From an uncultured Fibrobacter sp. (GTDB taxonomy: Bacteria > Fibrobacterota > Fibrobacteria > Fibrobacterales > Fibrobacteraceae): a stretch of 33,923 bases of DNA. Positions 22,270-30,224 of this stretch are shown one piece after another. The notes beneath the pieces were generated by a model. That model saw only the letters and a list, made by a program, of their open reading frames with translations. It made no database searches and was not told where the DNA came from. The stretch covers positions 1-33,923 of the forward strand of contig CAMHDS010000021.1 of assembly GCA_946183925.1 (NCBI GenBank), given 5' to 3'. How positions within the stretch are numbered: the first letter of the stretch is position 1; each line of letters opens with the position of its first letter. Both the position numbers and the translations under genes were made by a program.

Positions 22270-23624
22270 TAGTTACCCCCTACGAGTTTGGCGATGACCG
22301 CTGTCACCACAAGGTTGATGAGGGCGATATTCAAGATAATCTTCCAGCCGAGATGCATCACGTGGTCATAGCGGAAGCGGGGCAGAGTCCAGCGGACCCA
22401 GATCCACACCCAGCAGAAAAACACGCTCTTGACCACAAGCACCAGCAAGTGGATAAGGGCCGTACCCACGGCGGTAGCAAGGCTACCCACGGCAAAGCCG
22501 TTCACCACGAAGTTCGCGGGATTGTAGAACAGCCAGGCACAGACGCCCAGGGCGACAAACACCACAACAGCCACCCAGGCGATGAGCTTGTACAGCTTGT
22601 ATTCCTGCAAGATTTCCATCTTATTGGACTGGGCACGCTTGGCAAGCTTTGCGGAATAGCGGTAAATCAAGTGGAGGAACGCGAGAGCGAGGAAGGCGAG
22701 CACGCCAAAGAGGATGGCGAGAGAGCCTCCCATGTGGGCCTGCATGGTTTCCGTAGTCACGAAGGGCACGGAGTAGCCGCCCAAGAAGAGAGTCGCGATG
22801 AGGAAGCTGTTGATACAGATGTGGGAGTATTCACCCATGTAGAACAGGCCGAACTGCATGGCGCCATATTCGGTATGGTAACCGGCAACCAGTTCAGGTT
22901 CGCCTTCGGCCACGTCGAAGGGGGCACGGCCCGTTTCGGCGATGCTTGCAATCAAGAAGCAGAAGAAGGCCACCGGCTGGACCACAATGCCCCAGGCGTG
23001 GTGTTCCTGCCAGTTCACGATATCGGTCAGGTTGAAGGAGCCTGCAAGGAGCAAGATGCCCATCATAGAAAGTCCGAGACAGACTTCGTAGCTGATGGTC
23101 ATGGAACTGGTACGGAGCGCTCCCAAGAAGCTGTACTTGGACTTGGACGCCCAACCGGCCAGCACGGCACCATAAGCCGAAAGGGAGGAAAGACCGAACA
23201 GCAAGAGCACGCCCACGTCGGAATCCACGATGGAGCCCGCAATGCGGACCGTCTTGCCACCCCATTCAAAGACCATGGGACCAAACCAGGGAATCACGCA
23301 AGGGCTTAGGAACACGATGGCAAAGGGAATGGCAGGGGCCACGTAGTACAGGAACTTGTTTGCGCCCTTGGGAGCGAACATTTCCTTGAAGAACAGCTTG
23401 GTGCCGTCGCACATGTTCTGCACATACCCCAGCAAACGGATCTTTCCGAAATAGGGAATCTTGATATAGGAACGGTTGGGGCCCTGACGGTCTTGCATAA
23501 AGCCCGCGCCGCGGCGTTCCATAGGAATAAGCAACAGGATGTAAAGGACCGGCACAAAGCAGAAAGCGAACTTTCCGATAGTGATGAGCCATTCCACCCA
23601 GGTCTTGGATTCAATAATATCCAT
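22269..23624 (-). CDS. nuoH: NADH-quinone oxidoreductase subunit H, enlarged
   Basis: NuoH forms the quinone-chamber floor and links the arms of complex I. Conserved parts are ERRGAGFMQDRQGPNR, LFFKEMFAPKGANK, the loop IAETGRAPFDVAEGEPELVAGYHTEYG with its cluster of acids, and RWTLPRFRYDHVMHLGWK. At 451 residues it is well above the 325 of E. coli. The extra length sits between LGGYSVPF (about 291-298) and FFCWVWIWVRWTLP (about 412), where about 90 added residues contain two further hydrophobic segments around 311-330 and 356-376. The start shares one base with the nuoG stop. Confidence 0.96.
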   Translation of the reverse strand: MDIIESKTWVEWLITIGKFAFCFVPVLYILLLIPMERRGAGFMQDRQGPNRSYIKIPYFGKIRLLGYVQNMCDGTKLFFKEMFAPKGANKFLYYVAPAIPFAIVFLSPCVIPWFGPMVFEWGGKTVRIAGSIVDSDVGVLLLFGLSSLSAYGAVLAGWASKSKYSFLGALRTSSMTISYEVCLGLSMMGILLLAGSFNLTDIVNWQEHHAWGIVVQPVAFFCFLIASIAETGRAPFDVAEGEPELVAGYHTEYGAMQFGLFYMGEYSHICINSFLIATLFLGGYSVPFVTTETMQAHMGGSLAILFGVLAFLALAFLHLIYRYSAKLAKRAQSNKMEILQEYKLYKLIAWVAVVVFVALGVCAWLFYNPANFVVNGFAVGSLATAVGTALIHLLVLVVKSVFFCWVWIWVRWTLPRFRYDHVMHLGWKIILNIALINLVVTAVIAKLVGGN

Positions 23625-25243
23625 TATGCTTCACCTCCTTCGAGGAGTTTGCCTGTACTCTTGATGGTATCGTAAGAAAGGCCTACGAGAGCAGGAGCGT
23701 ACTTGCCCGCATGCCTGAAGGCGTCTGCCGCGGACTCGAACTTGCAACCGGCCAGTTCCGAAAGGATTTCGTAGGCCGGGCGGATCTTTTCGTCGGGGCA
23801 TACCGGGCAGGCATTCAGCTTTTGCAGAATGTTCAGGCTGTTCACCATAGTGCCCTGGACTTCACTCCAGTGGCGCACACCGCAAGAGAGGGTGCCGTGG
23901 GCGGCGGTCTCGTCGTTAAAGGCCGAAAGCACCACGCGGTTCTGGATCTTTTCGAGAGCCGAAGCCTGAGAAGCATCTTCGCCGAAGATATCCAGGTTCA
24001 CGGTCAGGAGCAGCTTGAATTCGCCGGCGCGCTTCATGAGGTCGGCGAGGTTGTTTTCGGGGACGCCCATGAGCTTGAAGCCTGCGCGGTTGGCCATGGG
24101 GTCGCCGCTCATGGCGATGCCGTCGGGAGAACCCACCTTCTTGAACGTACCGCCGAACAGCTCGGCGCTGTCACCGAGGGAATCCTTCAGCATGCGGAGG
24201 GCCGCAAGGTCCTCGATGGTGCAGGTGCCGCCAGCGGCAAGGGCAATCTTGCCCCCTTCAGCCTTGACTCCGGAAACCAGGTTCTGGATTACATGGAATC
24301 CCATGAACGGAAGGCGGTTCTTGTTGAACTGCTGGAACGCAAGGCGGCTGGTGTTAGAAAGCCAGCTGCGGTTCACTTCGGGGTTGCAACGGGGCATCAC
24401 ACGGTAGATGCGGCCATCGGCATGGTCCAGCCAGATGTTGGCACCCAGGGAATCGTCCATAGAGATCGTGGGAGTGTGGCTGAGCAACCAGACGCGCTTC
24501 TGGAAGCGGAAATACTTGGCCGTCATGGCGCCCACCGGGCAAACGTCGGTGACGCACAGGTCGTATTCGTGGTCCAGCTTTTCACCCGGGAACGTGGTAA
24601 TGTAAGTATGGTCGGCACGTCCCGCCAGCTGGAGCTGTTCGGAACCGGCGATGCTACGCATAAAGCGCACGCAACGGTCGCACTGCACGCAGCGTTCTTC
24701 GTCGAGCAACACGCGGGGGCCCAAGTCCACATGCTTACCGCCACGGAGCTGGCCCTTCGCATCGATAAACTGGTGCGCAGGATTGCCGTGGTAGTTCTTG
24801 CCGTATTCGGGACGCATGCGGGATTCGTTCTGGCCCGCTTCCATGTAGTTTTCCTGCAGGGTGCATTCACCGGCCTTGTCGCAGATGGGGCAATCGAGCG
24901 GGTGGTTCACCAGCATGAATTCCTGGGTAGCCTTGCGGGCGTTCTTCACGCGGGCGCTGGAAGCCGGCGTATAAATCTTCATACCCGGGGCGACAGGCGT
25001 GTAGCATGCAATCACGAGCATGCGGCCACGCGGGCCTTCCTGTTCCACCAGGCACTGGCGGCAGTTACCCGATACCGGCAGGTAAGGATGGTAACATACG
25101 TGGGGAGTTTCAATCCCGACAGCCTTGAGGGCTTCGAGGAGGTTCGTATCGCCTGGAACCATCACCGGCTTGTCGTCCACGAAGATTTCCACCTTCGGGC
25201 TGTTCTCGGTCGGGAGTTTCGGCATGTTGTAGTAGTTACTCAT
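23624..25243 (-). CDS. nuoG: NADH-quinone oxidoreductase subunit G (short form)
   Basis: NuoG carries the iron-sulfur chain from NuoF/E toward NuoI. The 539-residue form has the ferredoxin-like [2Fe-2S] set C50, C61, C64, C80; the N5 set H114, C118, C121, C127; and a [4Fe-4S] set C185, C188, C191, C235. The rest is a reduced molybdopterin-oxidoreductase-like domain, much shorter than in E. coli (about 900), with no sign of cofactor binding. The ATG at 25243 follows nuoF's stop by 4 bases; upstream in-frame ATGs would overlap nuoF and lack homology. The start context is weak, so coupling to nuoF is probable. Confidence 0.95.
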   Translation of the reverse strand: MSNYYNMPKLPTENSPKVEIFVDDKPVMVPGDTNLLEALKAVGIETPHVCYHPYLPVSGNCRQCLVEQEGPRGRMLVIACYTPVAPGMKIYTPASSARVKNARKATQEFMLVNHPLDCPICDKAGECTLQENYMEAGQNESRMRPEYGKNYHGNPAHQFIDAKGQLRGGKHVDLGPRVLLDEERCVQCDRCVRFMRSIAGSEQLQLAGRADHTYITTFPGEKLDHEYDLCVTDVCPVGAMTAKYFRFQKRVWLLSHTPTISMDDSLGANIWLDHADGRIYRVMPRCNPEVNRSWLSNTSRLAFQQFNKNRLPFMGFHVIQNLVSGVKAEGGKIALAAGGTCTIEDLAALRMLKDSLGDSAELFGGTFKKVGSPDGIAMSGDPMANRAGFKLMGVPENNLADLMKRAGEFKLLLTVNLDIFGEDASQASALEKIQNRVVLSAFNDETAAHGTLSCGVRHWSEVQGTMVNSLNILQKLNACPVCPDEKIRPAYEILSELAGCKFESAADAFRHAGKYAPALVGLSYDTIKSTGKLLEGGEA

Positions 25244-25247
25244 ATTA

Positions 25248-26555
25248 TTACCAGAAAATTCCAGGACGATAGGTTTCTTGAACACGGGGTTTGGCGTGGT
25301 CCGGGTTCTTTGCGATGTATTCATCAAAGTCCGCACGGAACTTGGCCGTATAAGAACTTACAGGGCCACCCAGCGAAATGGAAAGAGGACAAATGGTCAC
25401 GCCACCGAAACCGCCGCAGAGGCTCTGCATCAGTTCCACGTCGCCGTCGTGACCCTTGCCCGCGACAATCAGGTTCAACATGCGGTGCAACAGGCCTGTA
25501 CCTTCACGGCACGGCGTGCACTGGCCGCAAGATTCATGGCTGTAGAAGTTGCCGAGGCAATTCAAGAGGTCTGCCATGTTGTGCGTATCGTTAATGATAA
25601 TCATGGCGCCAGAACCGAACATCGTCTTCATGGAGGCGAGGCATTCGTAGTCCATGGTGGCGACCGCTGCTTCTTCTGCAGTGAGCGGAGCGCAAGAGGA
25701 ACCGCCCGGGAGCACAGCCTTGAGCTTGCCACCCACAACGCCACCGGCGTAGTCGTTGATCATGGTCATCATGGGAGTGCCGAGAGGAGCTTCATAGACA
25801 CCCGGGTTCTTCACGTCGCCAGAAATGCAGAACACCTTGGTTCCACCGGCACGGGGAGTTCCCATCTTGGCGTATTCTTCGGGTTCATGGCTCAGGATCC
25901 ACGGAAGGGCCATGATGGTCTCTACGTTGTTCACGCAGGTGGGGCTCTTCCAGGCGCCGCTCACCGCCGGGAAAGGCGGCTTGAGGCGGGGCTGACCCTT
26001 CTGGCCTTCGAGGGAGTTGATAAGAGCAGTTTCTTCACCGCAGATGTAGGCACCCGCGCCACGATGCACGAAAATATCGAAGCAGAACTTAGTGCCCATA
26101 ATGTTTTCGCCCAGGTAACCGGCGGCATACGCCTGGTTCAGGGCCTTGTTGATGCTTTCGATGCAGGGCAGGAACTCGCCGCGGCAATAGATGTAGGCCG
26201 CACGGCTACCCAGTGCCCAACCGGCGATAATCAAGCCTTCAATAAGACGGTGGGGGTCTTCCAGCATCAAGAAATGATCCTTGAAAGTTCCGCCTTCGCC
26301 TTCGTCGGCGTTCACCACGATATACACGGGCTTGCCGGAATTGCGGGGAACAAAGCTCCACTTCATGCCGGTGGGGAATCCTGCACCGCCACGGCCGCGC
26401 AGGTTAGAGCGCTGCACATAGTCGATGAGCTCGAACTGGCTCATGTTGAAGAGCTTTTCGGAAATATTGGCGTAGCCGCCCAGCTTCTTATAGACTTCGA
26501 TGTCCTGGGCGCCCTTGCCGAAGTTCGCTGTACAAACTTTTACACATTCAGCCAT
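25248..26555 (-). CDS. nuoF: NADH-quinone oxidoreductase subunit F (FMN, NADH site)
   Basis: NuoF oxidises NADH through FMN and passes electrons to cluster N3. The 435 residues have GRGGAGFPTGMKW (FMN/NADH glycine loop, 53-65), NADEGEGGTFKDH (92-104; most members have EPGT and KDR, so P-to-G and R-to-H), GAGAYICGEETALINSLEG, and the N3 ligands C343, C346, C349 and C389. FMN would come from RibF, encoded just upstream of the operon. AGGAGG lies in the nuoE end, 9 bases before the ATG. The gap to nuoE is 2 bases. Confidence 0.97.
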   Translation of the reverse strand: MAECVKVCTANFGKGAQDIEVYKKLGGYANISEKLFNMSQFELIDYVQRSNLRGRGGAGFPTGMKWSFVPRNSGKPVYIVVNADEGEGGTFKDHFLMLEDPHRLIEGLIIAGWALGSRAAYIYCRGEFLPCIESINKALNQAYAAGYLGENIMGTKFCFDIFVHRGAGAYICGEETALINSLEGQKGQPRLKPPFPAVSGAWKSPTCVNNVETIMALPWILSHEPEEYAKMGTPRAGGTKVFCISGDVKNPGVYEAPLGTPMMTMINDYAGGVVGGKLKAVLPGGSSCAPLTAEEAAVATMDYECLASMKTMFGSGAMIIINDTHNMADLLNCLGNFYSHESCGQCTPCREGTGLLHRMLNLIVAGKGHDGDVELMQSLCGGFGGVTICPLSISLGGPVSSYTAKFRADFDEYIAKNPDHAKPRVQETYRPGIFW

Positions 26556-26557
26556 AA

Positions 26558-27619
26558 TTACTTAGCCTCCTCAGCCGGCGCGGGCTTCTGAGTAGCGGTA
26601 GCTTCCTTGGAAGGTTTCGCCGTGCGTTCGCCGGAGGTGGCAATCATGCGATAGACATCGCCAACCTTGCCGCTGGCGTCCACAAACGCCTTGTCCTTCA
26701 CGCCGGGTTCGCCTACGACATCCCACTTGGAGCCGTTCTTCTTTTCTACCACCAGCTTCGTGAATTCGGGAGCGCCCTTCCAGGTGAGGGTGGCACCAGA
26801 TTCATCGGCCTCGGCCTTCACGTTCAGCACCGGGGACGGGGGCGCGTAGTCGGCCACCTGGGGCTTGGCCTTGGCGCCGGGAGCGCCGGGGTGTCCGCTG
26901 TGGCCCTTGACGATTCCGCCCAGAACATCGTGCTTGGGCATGTTGTCTTCGTGGGCATAGCACCACTTGAGGATACGGTCGATACTGTCGGTGGTGAGGG
27001 TAGTACCCGGTTTCATCACCAGCTGGTCCCCTTCCACGTCGGTGGCGAAGTCGTCGTTCACCAGCATCATGGGGCCGTTGCCGCAGCTACCCAGGCATTC
27101 CACCTGGAGAATAGTGAAGAGGCCGTCGGGAGTGGTTTCGCCGGTCTTGATGTTCAAGGCCTTTTCCACGTAGGCAATCAGGCTCGGGGCGCCCTTGATG
27201 GTGCAGCTGATGTTACGGCAGAACTGCAACAGGAACTTGCCCTTGGGAGCGTGGTTATACATGGTATAGAAGGTGGCAACGCCCAGCGCATGTGCGGGAG
27301 CGCAACCGCAAACATTGGCCGCCCAGCGGATACCTTCGGTAGGCACCCAGCCGAACACGCCCTGCACAAGCCAGAGCACTTCGAGCAAAGCCCCCTGCCC
27401 CACCGGATAGCGGCTCAGCAGGTCGGCACAGCGTTCCTTGATTTCGGGAGTATCGAGCTTTGCAAGCACTTCCTTGGGAGAAGGCTGGGGAACGGCCTTA
27501 TTCACGTGGCCAAAGGTCTCTGCCGGATCGGGCAGGGCATCGATGGGTTGTGCGGGCCTGTCAAACTTCAGGCGGTTATTGGAGACAAACTGAACAGCAC
27601 CTTGGATATGTTCTCTCAT
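26558..27619 (-). CDS. nuoE: NADH-quinone oxidoreductase subunit E fused to an Fn3-like domain
   Basis: NuoE holds [2Fe-2S] cluster N1a next to NuoF. The core (about 45-220) has ligands C134 and C139 (FCRNISC) and C175 and C179 (ECLGSCG), and ATFYTMYNHAPKGK. The protein is 353 residues, about twice E. coli NuoE. After a Gly/His/Pro linker (238-258), residues 259-340 look like a fibronectin type III domain: PPSPVLNVKAE, GATLTW (strand B Trp), TKLVVEKKNGSKWDVVGE, and DVYRMIA (strand F Tyr). An Ala/Pro/Lys tail ends it. An Fn3 domain on a complex I subunit is not something I know. The start overlaps nuoD's stop as ATGA, with TGGAGAA upstream. Confidence 0.95.
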   Translation of the reverse strand: MREHIQGAVQFVSNNRLKFDRPAQPIDALPDPAETFGHVNKAVPQPSPKEVLAKLDTPEIKERCADLLSRYPVGQGALLEVLWLVQGVFGWVPTEGIRWAANVCGCAPAHALGVATFYTMYNHAPKGKFLLQFCRNISCTIKGAPSLIAYVEKALNIKTGETTPDGLFTILQVECLGSCGNGPMMLVNDDFATDVEGDQLVMKPGTTLTTDSIDRILKWCYAHEDNMPKHDVLGGIVKGHSGHPGAPGAKAKPQVADYAPPSPVLNVKAEADESGATLTWKGAPEFTKLVVEKKNGSKWDVVGEPGVKDKAFVDASGKVGDVYRMIATSGERTAKPSKEATATQKPAPAEEAK

Positions 27620-28809
27620 CGGTCAAGTTCTCCAGCAATGATGTTGAGGCCAGAAAGTACGGCCATGGAGTCGGCCAGCTGGCCACCTTCCACGAGTTCG
27701 TGGAACGCAGCGAACTGCGTGAGGCAAGGCGGGCGCACCTTGATGCGGTACGGATGGCCGCTGCCGTCAGAGACGATGGTAAAGCCGAGTTCGCCGTTCG
27801 CGCATTCGCTACCGCAGTAGAATTCCCCTTCGGGGACGCGGATGCCTTCATAGACGCTCTTGAAGCGGCCGATAAGGCCTTCCATGTCCTGGTAGGCAAG
27901 CTTGTGCGCCGGCACGCGGATGCGTGGGTCGACGATGTCGACCGGGCCCGGAGCGAGGCGCTTCAGGGCCTGGCGCACGATCTTCACGGATTCTTCGATT
28001 TCGGCCATACGCACCTGAAGGCGGTCGTTACAGTCGCCCTGGGTGCCGACCACGACTTCCCAGTCGTAGGTTTCATAATCGTAATAAGGTTCGTCCTTGC
28101 GCAGGTCGCTTGCAACGCCCGAAGCGCGGAGGCACGGGCCCGTCCAGCCGTAGCTGATGGCCTTCTCGGCAGAAATCTTGCCGATGCCCACGGTACGGTC
28201 GAGGAAGATGCGGTTACGGTCAAGGCACGCATGCAAGTCCTTCAAGGCCTTCTCGGTAGAATCGAGAGCGGCAAGCACATCGTTTTCAAAGCCGTCGTAG
28301 CTGTCGCGGTAGAGGCCGCCGATACGGGCATAGCTGTTCGTAAGACGTGCACCCGTGAGCTTTTCCCAGATACACATGATTTCTTCACGCGGGTTGAACG
28401 CGTACATGAACGGAGTCGTACCGCCCAAGTCCTGGAACGCAGCCGCGATGCACACAAAGTGGTCGTTGATACGGCTAAGTTCGTTCACAATCACGCGGAG
28501 CACCTTGCAGCGTTCCGGAATTTCTACGCCGAACATGTTCTCTACCGCACGACAATAGGCGATGTTGTTCATGATGGCCGAGCAGTAGTTGAGGCGGTCG
28601 GTATACGGGACCACCTGCTGCCAGGTGCCCCGTTCCACCATCTTCTCGAACCCGCGGTGGAGGTAGCCGATTTCTTCGACGCTTGCAACGATGGTTTCGC
28701 CGTCCATGGCCGTTAAAAAGCGCAAGCAGCCGTGAGTGGCCGGGTGGCTCGGGCCCACGTTCAGGGGCATCAGGCTCTGTCTCTTGCCTCTATGATCCAA
28801 TACAATCAT
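27616..28809 (-). CDS. nuoD: NADH-quinone oxidoreductase subunit D
   Basis: NuoD, derived from [NiFe]-hydrogenase large subunits, forms the quinone site with NuoB. The 397 residues start with GPSHPATHGCLRF, whose His is at the quinone headgroup, and include EIGYLHRGFEKMVE, YTDRLNYCSAIMNN, RVIVNELSRINDH and the C-terminal GLNIIAGELDR with the conserved Asp. It is separate from NuoC, unlike the fused form of E. coli. Its ATG overlaps nuoC's stop (ATGA) with GGAAGGGAG upstream. Confidence 0.97.
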   Translation of the reverse strand: MIVLDHRGKRQSLMPLNVGPSHPATHGCLRFLTAMDGETIVASVEEIGYLHRGFEKMVERGTWQQVVPYTDRLNYCSAIMNNIAYCRAVENMFGVEIPERCKVLRVIVNELSRINDHFVCIAAAFQDLGGTTPFMYAFNPREEIMCIWEKLTGARLTNSYARIGGLYRDSYDGFENDVLAALDSTEKALKDLHACLDRNRIFLDRTVGIGKISAEKAISYGWTGPCLRASGVASDLRKDEPYYDYETYDWEVVVGTQGDCNDRLQVRMAEIEESVKIVRQALKRLAPGPVDIVDPRIRVPAHKLAYQDMEGLIGRFKSVYEGIRVPEGEFYCGSECANGELGFTIVSDGSGHPYRIKVRPPCLTQFAAFHELVEGGQLADSMAVLSGLNIIAGELDR

Positions 28810-29411
28810 TCTTTGATACTCCCTTCCAAAAATTCATTATCCACGGTTTCCACTTCCTTGCTGCGCTGGACTACCCTGTAGCCAAGCTCTTCCAGGCGCT
28901 TTTCCAGGGCCGGGAGCAAGTAGTCGTTGGTAGAAAGCCACTGACGCTTCTGGGCAGGATAATCCTTGCGGAGCGGATGGCCCACAAATTCCACATGGTT
29001 CAACAGGCGGCGGAGGTCCGGATGGCCCGTGAACACAATCCCGAACTGGTCGAACACTTCGCGCTCGTACCAGTTGGCGTTGGCGTACAGGTCCGTAAGG
29101 GTGGGGACATTCAGGTCGGCTTCGGGAACCTGCACCTTAAGGCGGATACGGGCACCGGGGGTGGACATGCTCTTGAAGGCGTAGTCCACCGCAAAGCGGG
29201 GGCCTTCGTGATTCGGGTAAGTCAAGTAATCGACACCGGCGATATCTACCAGCATCTCGAACTTGATAGCCGACTCGTCGCGAAGGAACTGGACTGCATT
29301 GTGCAGATAGGCGGCAGGCACAACCGCCGTCACCGTCCACTTGTCCTTGGACTCCTTCGTCGCACCAAACTTTTCCTCCAGGACGGAGAAGATTTCATCT
29401 ACGTTCACCAT
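28806..29411 (-). CDS. nuoC: NADH-quinone oxidoreductase subunit C
   Basis: NuoC (30-kDa family) is a structural subunit supporting NuoD and NuoB in the peripheral arm. The 201 residues contain the family signature WYEREVFDQFGIVFTGHPDLRRLL followed by FVGHPLRKDYP. AGAGG lies 6 bases before the ATG, in the end of nuoB, 3 bases away. Confidence 0.96.
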   Translation of the reverse strand: MVNVDEIFSVLEEKFGATKESKDKWTVTAVVPAAYLHNAVQFLRDESAIKFEMLVDIAGVDYLTYPNHEGPRFAVDYAFKSMSTPGARIRLKVQVPEADLNVPTLTDLYANANWYEREVFDQFGIVFTGHPDLRRLLNHVEFVGHPLRKDYPAQKRQWLSTNDYLLPALEKRLEELGYRVVQRSKEVETVDNEFLEGSIKE

Positions 29412-29414
29412 CTT

Positions 29415-30050
29415 CTACCTCTTCCAGAACTGGGTCTGTTCAACAAACTCTTTTTCTTTTTCGGCCACCAGTTCCTTGAACTCGGCAACCTTCTCGTGGG
29501 CAAACTCGCGGGCCTCTTCCTTAGCCTCGGCGGTCTTCGCCTTGATCATTTCCAGCTGTTCCTTGACCCGTTCGGTGCGCTGTTTCATGTAGGACTCGTC
29601 CTTGATCTTCTTTTGCAGGTCAAACATGGCGTCGAAGAAGGCCTCCGGGCGGCTGGGACAGCCGCCGATATACACATCGACGGGGATGATGTGGTCGATG
29701 CCCGGCACGGTGCAGTAGCAGTCGTAAAATCCGCCGGAGCAGGCGCAGGCACCCATGGCAATCACCCAGCGGGGTTCGGCCATCTGCTCGTAGATGCGCT
29801 TGAGGATGGGGGCCTGCTTGTAGGTAATGGTCCCGGACACCAGAAGCACGTCGGACTGGCGCGGGGTAAAGCGCACGTATTCCGAACCGATACGGGAAAG
29901 GTCGTAACGGCCCACCTCGGTACTCATAAACTCAATCGCGCAACAGGCCGTACCGTAGGGGAACGGCCAAAGGGAATTCGTACGGCCCCAGTTGACCAAA
30001 AAGTCAAGGGAGGACGTTATGAAATTCGGCTTTTCTGCCACATCAGTCAT
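29415..30050 (-). CDS. nuoB: NADH-quinone oxidoreductase subunit B, with coiled-coil tail
   Basis: NuoB binds the terminal cluster N2 that reduces quinone. The ligands are visible: the CC pair in GTACCAIEFM, Cys in MGACACSGGFY, and Cys in YIGGCPSRPEA. The ATG at 30050 is chosen because GAGGAAA lies 6 bases upstream; the ATG at 30077 lacks this. The 211-residue protein ends in about 55 highly charged Glu/Lys/Ala residues (YMKQRTERVKEQLEMIK... to FWKR), predicted as a single long helix or coiled coil, beyond the usual core. It is the first gene of the operon; no nuoA precedes it. Confidence 0.97.
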   Translation of the reverse strand: MTDVAEKPNFITSSLDFLVNWGRTNSLWPFPYGTACCAIEFMSTEVGRYDLSRIGSEYVRFTPRQSDVLLVSGTITYKQAPILKRIYEQMAEPRWVIAMGACACSGGFYDCYCTVPGIDHIIPVDVYIGGCPSRPEAFFDAMFDLQKKIKDESYMKQRTERVKEQLEMIKAKTAEAKEEAREFAHEKVAEFKELVAEKEKEFVEQTQFWKR

Positions 30051-30078
30051 AAGGGTTTCCTCATAAAATTCGGCCAAA

Positions 30079-30084
30079 AAGATA
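30079..30084 (-). promoter_or_regulatory. Possible -10 element (TATCTT) of the nuo operon
   Basis: On the minus strand TATCTT lies 28 bases before the nuoB ATG, giving a leader of about 22 bases with GAGGAAA inside. It matches the -10 at 5077-5082. No good -35 is present at 17 bases (TTCTCG). Confidence 0.3.
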
Positions 30085-30128
30085 GAAAAAACGGGGTTTT
30101 TCGAGAAATTTCAGTGTTTCAATAATTG

Positions 30129-30157
30129 AAAAAAGGCCGCCTAGAAGCGACCCTTTT
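30129..30157 (-). terminator. Intrinsic terminator between ribF and nuoB
   Basis: On the minus strand GGTCGC-ttctag-GCGGCC (one G-U pair) is preceded by AAAAG and followed by TTTTTT. It separates the infB-rbfA-truB-ribF unit from the nuo operon, so nuo needs its own promoter. Confidence 0.85.
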
Positions 30158-30224
30158 ATACCCCGATTTTACAGCCCGCCAGAAGGAAACTTCGTAACCC
30201 TTTGACAATCAACAAATTAGACTT

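Noticed and set aside
23711..25594. A 627-codon open frame opposite nuoG/nuoF
   Set aside because: It lies wholly antisense to nuoG and nuoF, whose cluster ligands are intact. Its protein is low-complexity in His/Ala/Val and resembles no family; it reflects codon bias of the real genes.
30051..30224. FMN riboswitch or hidden nuoA near ribF/nuoB
   Set aside because: Only a terminator and a short leader fit in this gap; no conserved riboswitch elements and no suitable frame are present.
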